A stretch of 64,000 nucleotides of DNA from Prochlorococcus marinus str. MIT 9215 (GTDB lineage Bacteria > Cyanobacteriota > Cyanobacteriia > PCC-6307 > Cyanobiaceae), in contig NC_009840.1 of assembly GCF_000018065.1 (NCBI RefSeq), positions 1 to 64,000 on the forward strand, read 5' to 3'. The number at the start of each line of letters is the position of its first letter. Position 1 is the stretch's first letter. Positions 57,847-64,000 of the stretch are shown one piece after another. A program made the translations under genes and the position numbers. The notes under the pieces were generated by a model, which worked only from the letters and a program-made list of their open reading frames with translations, did no database searches and was not told the DNA's origin.

Positions 57847-59319
57847 ATGAAAAATTTTGAATCTTGGGAAGCTGTGATTGGTTTAGAAACTCATGTACAG
57901 CTTAATACGAAAAGTAAAATATTCACATCTGCTTCAACAGCTTTTGGTGATGAACCTAATACGCATATAGATCCAATTGTTTGTGGGTTACCGGGAACTC
58001 TTCCAGTTTTGAATGAGACTGTTCTTGAGTATGCTGTCAAAACTTCGTTAGCATTAAATTTAAATGTTGCAGAACATTGTAAATTTGATAGAAAACAATA
58101 TTTTTATCCTGATCTGCCTAAAAATTATCAAATTTCACAATTTGATGAGCCACTAGCTGAGAATGGCTGGTTAGAGGTTGAAATAATTGAAAAGGATAAA
58201 AAACCTTATATTAAAAAAATTGGGATAGAAAGACTACATATGGAAGAAGACGCTGGAAAACTTGTCCATTCAGGTAGTGACAGATTAGCTGGTTCTAAAT
58301 ATTCATTAGTTGATTACAATCGTGCGGGCATAGCACTTTGTGAGATTGTAAGTAAACCAGATATTAGATCAGGTAAAGAGGCAGCTGAATATGCTTCAGA
58401 GATTAGAAGAACAGTTAGATACCTAGGAGTATCAGACGGAAATATGCAAGAGGGTTCATTGCGATGTGATGTCAATATTTCAGTTAGAAAAGGACCTAAT
58501 GCTCCTTTTGGTACAAAAGTGGAAATAAAGAATATGAATTCATTTTCTGCAATTCAAAAGGCTTGTGATTATGAAATAGCAAGACAAATAGAAGTTTATG
58601 AAAATGGAGGAAAAATTTTCCAAGAAACAAGGTTATGGGATGAAGCTAAACAATTAACAAAAAGTATGAGAATGAAAGAAGGCAGCAGTGACTATAGATA
58701 TTTCCCTGATCCTGACTTAGGACCAATTGAAATAACAAAAGCCCAAAAAGAGATATGGTTAAAAGAACTTCCAGAATTACCTTCCAAAAAAAGAAACAAA
58801 TACGTAAGTGAATTTGGCTTATCTGCATATGATGCAAGGGTAATTTCTGATGAAATTAACATGGCAAACTTTTTTGAAGAAACAGTAGCTAATGGCGCTG
58901 AGGCCAAACTAGTTTCAAATTGGGTAACAAGTGATATTATGGGTTATTTAAAAGCAAATAAACTTACTTTTACTGACTTAAAACTTAGTTCTGAAAATCT
59001 TGCTGAAATGATTAGCATGATTTCAAATAACAATATCAGTGGAAAAATTGCAAAAGAAATTTTACCTGAACTAATTCAAAAAAATATTTCTCCGAAAAAA
59101 TTAGTTGAAGAAAAAGGATTGGCTATGATATCTGATTCTTCAAGTATTTTACCAATCATTGATGAACTTATAACTGAACATCCAGATGAGGTTCAAGCAT
59201 TTAGAAATGGTAAAACTAAATTACTTGGTTTTTTTGTTGGTCAACTGATGAAAAGAACAAAAGGTAAAGCTGACCCTAAACTTGCAAATAAACTTCTTGC
59301 AGAAAAATTGAATAGCTAA
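57847..59319 (+). CDS. gatB: Aspartyl/glutamyl-tRNA amidotransferase subunit B
   Basis: GatB activates misacylated Glu-tRNA-Gln for amidation, working with GatA and GatC. Motifs: WEAVIGLETHVQLNT at the start, the zinc/active region KQYFYPDLPKNYQISQ, RTGIALxE-type segment NRAGIALCEIVSKPD, and DYRYFPDPDLGP. The C-terminal YqeY-like tail ends KADPKLANKLLAEKL. I chose the ATG at 57847 (490 residues). A longer frame from 57790 adds 19 hydrophobic residues not expected in GatB. Confidence 0.97.
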   Translation: MKNFESWEAVIGLETHVQLNTKSKIFTSASTAFGDEPNTHIDPIVCGLPGTLPVLNETVLEYAVKTSLALNLNVAEHCKFDRKQYFYPDLPKNYQISQFDEPLAENGWLEVEIIEKDKKPYIKKIGIERLHMEEDAGKLVHSGSDRLAGSKYSLVDYNRAGIALCEIVSKPDIRSGKEAAEYASEIRRTVRYLGVSDGNMQEGSLRCDVNISVRKGPNAPFGTKVEIKNMNSFSAIQKACDYEIARQIEVYENGGKIFQETRLWDEAKQLTKSMRMKEGSSDYRYFPDPDLGPIEITKAQKEIWLKELPELPSKKRNKYVSEFGLSAYDARVISDEINMANFFEETVANGAEAKLVSNWVTSDIMGYLKANKLTFTDLKLSSENLAEMISMISNNNISGKIAKEILPELIQKNISPKKLVEEKGLAMISDSSSILPIIDELITEHPDEVQAFRNGKTKLLGFFVGQLMKRTKGKADPKLANKLLAEKLNS

Positions 59320-59323
59320 AGCT

Positions 59324-59941
59324 TCAAAGAAGCTCTCTTATGGTCTTGATCCATTTATTTTGATCATCTGAATTATCTAATATAACGTCTGCAAATTTTC
59401 TTTTTTCTTCAAAACTTAATTGCTGATTTATAGATTCATATGCTTCCTCTTCGCAAACTTTATCTCTTGATATTAGTCTTTTTTTTTGTAGTTCTTTAGG
59501 ACATTTAACTAACCATATTTCAGTACAAATATCTTCAAATTTTGCTTCAAGTAATAATGGAATAACCAATACTATAGTTTGATTATTTTTGTATTGACTG
59601 CATTCTTTTATCATTTTTTCTTTAATTAAAGGGTGAAGTAGTTTTTCAATCCATTCTTTACTTTCTGAATGTTTAAAAATAATGTTCCTTAAAAGTTTTC
59701 TGTTTATTGCTTTTCCTGAATTGTTCTTATTATCAATTATTTCATTTCCAAAGTAATTTAAAATTTTCTTATAGCCATATGTGTTTGGTTTGATTAATTC
59801 CCTTGATAAATCATCTGCATCTAGTATTGGAATGTTTTTATGTTTTCTTATGTAATTAGTTATGGTTGTCTTCCCACTGGCAATTCCTCCTGTCAAACCA
59901 ATTCTTCTTTGGTTATTTTTTGATTTTTGAAGAATATTCAT
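59324..59941 (-). CDS. coaE: Dephospho-CoA kinase
   Basis: CoaE phosphorylates dephospho-CoA, the last CoA step. It has a P-loop GLTGGIASGKTTI at about 18-30, DADDLSRELI near 41, LHPLIKEKM near 102, VLVIPLLLEA near 125 and the LID-region RLISRD near 153. 205 residues. It converges on gatB with a 4-bp gap. Confidence 0.94.
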   Translation of the reverse strand: MNILQKSKNNQRRIGLTGGIASGKTTITNYIRKHKNIPILDADDLSRELIKPNTYGYKKILNYFGNEIIDNKNNSGKAINRKLLRNIIFKHSESKEWIEKLLHPLIKEKMIKECSQYKNNQTIVLVIPLLLEAKFEDICTEIWLVKCPKELQKKRLISRDKVCEEEAYESINQQLSFEEKRKFADVILDNSDDQNKWIKTIRELL

Positions 59942-60016
59942 ATAATTAATAATAATCTAATTACCTATTTCTTAAGTATTGAAGAGTAGTTAGTATGAAT
60001 TAAAATACCAAAAAGT

Positions 60017-61255
60017 TTGAGCCAGTTAGATTCCAATTGGTCGTTTGTTTACGACAGTAGGTTAACACCTAAGGGGTTTCTATTTGCCGGGATATCTGCT
60101 GGTTTAAAAGCTTCTAATAAAAAAGATTTAGCACTAATACTCGCTCCAGAAGGGAGTGTTTTTAGTGGGATGTTTACTCAATCAATAGTTCGCGCTTCTT
60201 GTGTGCATATTTGTGAGGAAAGGATTAAAACAACTTCAGGTTTTCTACGAGCAATACTAATTAATTCTGGACAAGCAAATGCATGTACAGGAAATCTTGG
60301 AATTCAGCATTTTCAAATTGCTACAGAAAAGATTGCAGCGCTTTTAGGAATAAAAGAAGAAGAAGTTTTAATGTGTTCAACTGGTGTAATTGGTGTTCCA
60401 ATACAAATAAATAATTTAGTAAAAAATTTACCGAAATTAGTTAGTGATTTAAAGAGTAATAATTTTCAAAATACAGCAGAAGCAATCTTAACTACTGATT
60501 CGACTTCGAAAAAAGTTTTAATAGAAACGATTATTCAAGGTAGAAAAATAAAAATAGCAGGATTTGCAAAAGGTTCAGGAATGATTTACCCAAATATGGC
60601 TACAATGCTTGCTTTTCTAACCTGTGATGCGGGTATTCAAAAAGAAGAATGGGACAGAATGATTGCTATTGCGGTTAAAAAATCTTTTAATGCAATATCA
60701 GTTGATGGAGAGACAAGTACAAATGATTCTTTTGTTGGAATTAATGCAGGAGAGAAAATTGAAAAAAGATTTTTTCCAATTATCCAACAAGGGATTGATA
60801 TTGTATGTCAAAACTTGGCAAAAAACATTGCAAGGGATGGAGAGGGAGCAAATTGTTTGTTAGAAGTTTTGGTTAAAGGAACAAAAAATACTGATGACGC
60901 AATTATGCTCGCAAAATCTATTTGTAATTCTGCCTTAGTAAAAACTGCGATACATGGTTGTGATCCGAATTGGGGAAGAATAATTTCTGCTGCAGGCAAT
61001 TCTGGAGTTAAATTCAATTTAAATGACGTTGATTTGTTTATAGGTAATGCTCAGATCTTGAAAAAGGGCAAGTTAAATAAATATGATCCAAAAAAAGTCA
61101 CTTATTATATTAAGTCCAGAATGAAAGGTAGATATTTAGTTGATGATATTGTAAAAATTATGATTAATTTAAATTCTGGTGAATCGAAAGGTACAGCTTG
61201 GGGGTGCGATCTTTCTAAAAAGTATGTTGAAATAAATAGCGAATATACCACCTAA
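60017..61255 (+). CDS. argJ: Bifunctional ornithine acetyltransferase/N-acetylglutamate synthase
   Basis: ArgJ cycles the acetyl group in arginine synthesis. The proenzyme self-cleaves before the Thr of the conserved ATML motif: here YPNMATMLAFLTCDAG with Thr196. NSGQANACTG near 80 forms part of the oxyanion hole and the protein ends near ...SKKYVEINSEYTT. 412 residues. It starts at TTG. With argH and speA it makes arginine metabolism a theme of the window. Confidence 0.96.
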   Translation: MSQLDSNWSFVYDSRLTPKGFLFAGISAGLKASNKKDLALILAPEGSVFSGMFTQSIVRASCVHICEERIKTTSGFLRAILINSGQANACTGNLGIQHFQIATEKIAALLGIKEEEVLMCSTGVIGVPIQINNLVKNLPKLVSDLKSNNFQNTAEAILTTDSTSKKVLIETIIQGRKIKIAGFAKGSGMIYPNMATMLAFLTCDAGIQKEEWDRMIAIAVKKSFNAISVDGETSTNDSFVGINAGEKIEKRFFPIIQQGIDIVCQNLAKNIARDGEGANCLLEVLVKGTKNTDDAIMLAKSICNSALVKTAIHGCDPNWGRIISAAGNSGVKFNLNDVDLFIGNAQILKKGKLNKYDPKKVTYYIKSRMKGRYLVDDIVKIMINLNSGESKGTAWGCDLSKKYVEINSEYTT

Positions 61256-61401
61256 CCCTAAACTCATTCTGGAACAGTCAATCACAAAGATGCTATAAAG
61301 CTGATACTACTAAAATACCACCAAGACACTACTAACTTAGAGATAAAAAAGCTAGTAATAGCAGTGCTTTTTAAGGTTTATTGAAACAAAGTTAGAATAT
61401 A

Positions 61402-61641
61402 CTACTTAAGTTTTAGTAAATCTATTGGTAGATATTCATTGATATAAAGAAATAGTATTGATAAAGTTCCAATGACAGAACCTATAAAACCTCCAAAAAA
61501 ATTAACTAATAATCCAGATTGTTTAATTATTGTTTCTTCTTTTTTTTCTTCAACATTAGGAGAATCAACTACTTTTAAGCGCTGATTGGTTGTTGGTTGT
61601 TGAATTTGTTGGTGTCGGATGAGGGCTTCGAAATCAGGCAT
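61402..61641 (-). CDS. Small membrane protein overlapping the ParA-like gene
   Basis: The 79-residue protein has a polar N-terminal part (PDFEALIRHQQIQQPTTNQ) and one or two C-terminal hydrophobic segments (about 45-71, LLVNFFGGFIGSVIGTLSILFLYI). I chose the ATG at 61641. Its first 67 bases overlap the end of the ParA-like gene in a different frame, an unusually long overlap for this genome. Function unknown, possibly anchoring the ATPase. Confidence 0.6.
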   Translation of the reverse strand: MPDFEALIRHQQIQQPTTNQRLKVVDSPNVEEKKEETIIKQSGLLVNFFGGFIGSVIGTLSILFLYINEYLPIDLLKLK

Positions 61642-62246
61642 GGAATTTGTGAGGCAATTGAACAATAAGCAGACCAGCCCGTCATGCGACGAGGATCTGA
61701 TCTACCTAAATCGTCTACAGCTTCAAATACAGCATTACCCGTGGCTTCTGCTTTGTCAAATGCTGAAAGTAAGGGTATAAATTTATCAAAAACAAATAAA
61801 CCAAAATTTTTTAGCGCTGCTTTCGCTTGTTGCGCCGCTTTTTGCTGTCTAAAATCAACTTTTACTATTGCTACTGCATGGTTAACTTTTAATTCACTTA
61901 ATAAATTAGCCAGTTCAACAGTTAATTCAACTGATCTTGCTTTTGCAGTTGTAGGTAAGATAACTAAATCTGAACCATACGCTAAGTGTTTAAGTTCTTC
62001 TTGATCACTGCTAGCCTGGCCATCAGTTATTACAATTTCTGATGATCTTGATGCTTTAGCAGCTGAACTGACGGGGAAAACTGGAAATGGAAGATTGCCT
62101 CTTGATGCGTATGCTAATGCAGATCTATTTTTGTCGGCATCGACTATGCAAACTTGTTTACCTTCAGAGTGCCAAACACTAGCAAGGTGAATACTTGTGC
62201 AGGTCTTAGCCACACCCCCTTTTTGTCCGCAAACGGTAATGAACAA
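61575..62246 (-). CDS. ParA-like P-loop ATPase, orphan
   Basis: The 223-residue protein has the deviant Walker A motif CGQKGGVAKTCTS (about 6-18), Walker A' VDADKNRSAL (about 35-44) and a IVITDGQASSDQ region (about 70-81) with the Walker B Asp in ITDGQ. This is the ParA/MinD/Soj superfamily. No parB or parS is visible. The start is TTG. The last ~25 residues (SSDTNKFNNQQPISA end) look like a disordered tail overlapping the next gene. Role: positioning of plasmid, chromosome or protein cargo, not determined. Confidence 0.87.
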   Translation of the reverse strand: MFITVCGQKGGVAKTCTSIHLASVWHSEGKQVCIVDADKNRSALAYASRGNLPFPVFPVSSAAKASRSSEIVITDGQASSDQEELKHLAYGSDLVILPTTAKARSVELTVELANLLSELKVNHAVAIVKVDFRQQKAAQQAKAALKNFGLFVFDKFIPLLSAFDKAEATGNAVFEAVDDLGRSDPRRMTGWSAYCSIASQIPCLISKPSSDTNKFNNQQPISA

Positions 62247-62396
62247 TTTTTTATTTTTATTTCTCCTACTTTGGAGAATAATTTCTTAATGTCAAGAGTA
62301 ATTGATTTTTAATGCTTTAAAACTTATTTTTTGAAATATTTTAAAGAGGTTAATATTTTTAGATAACCTTATAAAGTTACTTATTTAAATAGGCTA

Positions 62397-63359
62397 GTGA
62401 AGAAAAGAATTGGATTAGGTACTTGGTCTTGGGGTAATAAGCTTTTTTGGGATTACCAATCTACAAATGACAATGATTTACGTGAGACATATGATGAAGC
62501 GTTACGAAGAGGTTTTGATCTAATTGATACTGCAGATTCATATGGAACTGGGAATCTTCAGGGTAGAAGTGAATTATTGATAGGCAAATTTTTACTAAAT
62601 ACTTCTTCAGCAAAGAAAAAAAGAATCCAAGTAGCAACCAAACTCGCGCCTTATCCTTGGAGAATCGGTGACAGAGGTTTTAATAAACCTTTTTTTAAAA
62701 GTTTAGAGAGACTTAATAAAAAATTAGATATAGTTCAATTACATTGGTCAACTGCAAAATATAATCCTTGGCAGGAATTAGACCTGTTGAATAATCTTTG
62801 CGATTTAAAAGATCAAGGCTTTGATTTTCAAATTGGCTTATCAAATATTGGTCCTCGAAGGTTAAAAAAATTAATTAATTTTTTGGTAAAAAGAGATCAA
62901 AGGTTAAAAAGCGTTCAGATACAATTTTCCTTACTTGCGCCTGATTTAAACAAACAATATAAGGTCAAAAAAATTTGCGAAGAAAATAATATTGAATTCT
63001 TGGCTTATAGTCCTTTGTCCTTTGGAATACTTTGTATTGATCCAGATAAAGAAGAAAATAAAGAAAAAAGTTTTATTCGTAATGCGTTATTTGAAAGCTA
63101 TAAGAAACCAACATATGAATTACGGAGGTGTCTAAAAAGGATTGCGAATCAAAGATCAGTTTCCCAAGCTCAAGTAGCAATTAATTGGTGTTGTTATCAA
63201 GGAGCTATTCCAATAGTTGGAATGCGAAAAAAATCTCAAGTTATAGATGTATCGAATATATTCAAGTGGGATTTAAATAAAAATGAATTTATAGCACTTC
63301 AGGAAGTTTCAAAAAATTGTTTAAAAAAAATGCCTAAAAATCCTTTTTCGAGTATTTAA
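62397..63359 (+). CDS. Aldo/keto reductase family oxidoreductase
   Basis: A TIM-barrel NADPH oxidoreductase of 320 residues: GLGTWSWGNKLFW at the start, the catalytic-Asp/Tyr block FDLIDTADSYG (about 40-50), Lys in VATKLAPYPW (about 83), VQLHWST (about 118) holding the His, and the cofactor-binding IPIVGMRKKSQV near the end. Substrate unknown; many cyanobacteria keep one such gene. The start is GTG. Confidence 0.88.
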   Translation: MKKRIGLGTWSWGNKLFWDYQSTNDNDLRETYDEALRRGFDLIDTADSYGTGNLQGRSELLIGKFLLNTSSAKKKRIQVATKLAPYPWRIGDRGFNKPFFKSLERLNKKLDIVQLHWSTAKYNPWQELDLLNNLCDLKDQGFDFQIGLSNIGPRRLKKLINFLVKRDQRLKSVQIQFSLLAPDLNKQYKVKKICEENNIEFLAYSPLSFGILCIDPDKEENKEKSFIRNALFESYKKPTYELRRCLKRIANQRSVSQAQVAINWCCYQGAIPIVGMRKKSQVIDVSNIFKWDLNKNEFIALQEVSKNCLKKMPKNPFSSI

Positions 63360-63367
63360 TATAATTT

Positions 63368-63505
63368 TTAAGTAGATATTTTTTTATTTTTTTTTATTTG
63401 ACAACTACTATTCCATAGTTCAGTAGGAAATTTTTCTCCAGTGAATCTAATAACTTTAGGTTTGAGATTTATTATTAAGTCGTTTAGATTTTTATTAGAT
63501 TCCAT
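63368..63505 (-). CDS. Small protein of 45 residues downstream of ssrA
   Basis: An ATG ORF of 46 codons on the ssrA strand (start MESNKNLNDLIINLKPKVIR). The middle (KPKVIRFTGEKFPTELW) has composition typical of a folded protein; the end is Lys-rich. No clear Shine-Dalgarno. It is convergent with the aldo/keto reductase gene, with stops 8 bp apart. Uncertain. Confidence 0.4.
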   Translation of the reverse strand: MESNKNLNDLIINLKPKVIRFTGEKFPTELWNSSCQIKKNKKIST

Positions 63506-63656
63506 TATAGAAGACTGGAGTTTTTAATAAGTTAAATGAATTTAAAACTTATCTTCTCAGTATTTATACTTATAAAATTAAAAAAAATCTTTTTAATACA
63601 GGCAATTGCAGCAATATTTACACGCTAATAAATAATCTATTACAACTTTTTAGTTG
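63506..63656. other. Intergenic region left of ssrA
   Basis: AT-rich; holds a 30-codon hydrophobic plus-strand frame (63536-63628) that I do not accept, and an inverted pair TTACAACT/AGTTGTAA (63640-63659). Nothing else is seen. Confidence 0.4.
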
Positions 63657-63686
63657 TAAAAAAAGTGGAGTCCTTCCAGACTCCTC
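63657..63686 (-). terminator. Rho-independent terminator of ssrA
   Basis: On the minus strand GGAGTC/GACTCC (63667-63672 with 63679-63684) with a 6-base loop is followed by a run of T (63658-63664). It lies directly after the ssrA coding piece. Confidence 0.8.
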
Positions 63687-63950
63687 GTATCATTTGGTTG
63701 ATAAGGCTGATATAACCCCATCTCCGTTAGGATCAAGCAGCAACTGGTGCGGCCTGACGGGAGAAACTAACGATTTTGTTAGCATTTGTGTTTTTGCTCT
63801 AACCGAGCCGGCTTCAGTCACCTTCCTTATGCCCCGTCGAAACCATTACAACCCCAAATAGTGGAGTTGAGCGGAATCGAACCGCTGTCCGAAACATCGG
63901 TTGAGATCACCTAGTCCAATTGGACATTTATATTCTGACAGGCAAAATGA
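63686..63950 (-). ncRNA. ssrA: tmRNA, permuted two-piece form
   Basis: Read on the minus strand, the acceptor piece comes first: T-arm GGTTCGATTCC and the acceptor 3' strand CAACTCCA. Then, after only about five bases, the coding piece starts GGGGTTGTAATGGTTTCGAC, whose 5' end pairs with CAACTCC. The order is therefore reversed relative to a one-piece tmRNA, as known in picocyanobacteria and alphaproteobacteria. The tag frame at 63733-63783 encodes ANKIVSFSRQAAPVAA and TGA. CCA is not encoded at the acceptor end. The exact 5' end is not fixed from sequence. Confidence 0.93.
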
Positions 63951-64000
63951 GTATTGAATAGTTTTTTATAAAGTTTTATCGTATATGAATGTAGTTGCAT

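Noticed and set aside
63536-63628. 30-codon hydrophobic plus-strand ORF
   Set aside because: Could be a tiny membrane peptide, but AT-rich DNA yields such frames by chance and there is no ribosome-binding site or promoter.

Overview
The window is one continuous stretch of a very AT-rich (roughly 30% GC), densely packed cyanobacterial chromosome. Gene content, gene order and the proteolysis tag of the split tmRNA at the right end (ANKIVSFSRQAAPVAA, read from the minus strand) all point to Prochlorococcus, most likely a high-light clade; the exact strain cannot be told from the sequence. The window opens just upstream of dnaN, where picocyanobacterial chromosomes are usually numbered from, and the first ~70 bases look like part of a replication origin (CTA triplet run beside an AT tract).

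Layout. 0-16 kb: dnaN, a PRC-barrel protein, purL and purF, a topoisomerase IV-type A subunit, a TPR protein with queG, then DUF502-nusB-ftsY, an RsbU-type phosphatase and argH. 16-29 kb: a glycine-rich RRM RNA-binding protein, dus, an exported msrB, grpE-dnaJ-tusA-like-rsgA, ybaB-murB-murC on the other strand, gap2, thiL with a TLP40/CYP38-like cyclophilin, efp-accB, and pdxA with an SDR protein. 29-36 kb: small genes (HNH nuclease, AbrB-type membrane protein, hypotheticals), a serine/alanine-glyoxylate aminotransferase, cbiD and guaA.

36-49.6 kb is the most accessory part. It has an mreB without mreC/mreD, a murA-centred operon of small secreted proteins, a ribbon-helix-helix-like protein with a partner, a sulfotransferase, a Cas4-like PD-(D/E)XK nuclease with no CRISPR, PBP2, and a flavodiiron pair (flv1, flv3). 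The flavodiiron pair is split by a ~1.3 kb segment bounded by nested direct repeats. That segment carries an orphan terminator, a 48-codon ORF with a near-perfect Shine-Dalgarno, a 22-bp perfect palindrome and a secreted glycine-zipper protein. 51-64 kb returns to core genes: alaS, speA, ndk, thiO, gatB, coaE, argJ, a ParA-like ATPase overlapping a small membrane protein, an aldo/keto reductase and the permuted ssrA.

Functional themes: replication start, purine synthesis (purL, purF, guaA), arginine/polyamine metabolism (argH, argJ, speA), cofactors (thiL, thiO, pdxA, coaE, cbiD), peptidoglycan and cell shape (murA, murB, murC, PBP2, mreB), protein folding (grpE, dnaJ, cyclophilin), and electron-flow protection (flv1/flv3 with an FMN reductase). 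No tRNA, rRNA, CRISPR array, IS element or integrase was recognised. Non-ATG starts (TTG, GTG) are common. All calls rest on reading the sequence; no database search was run.
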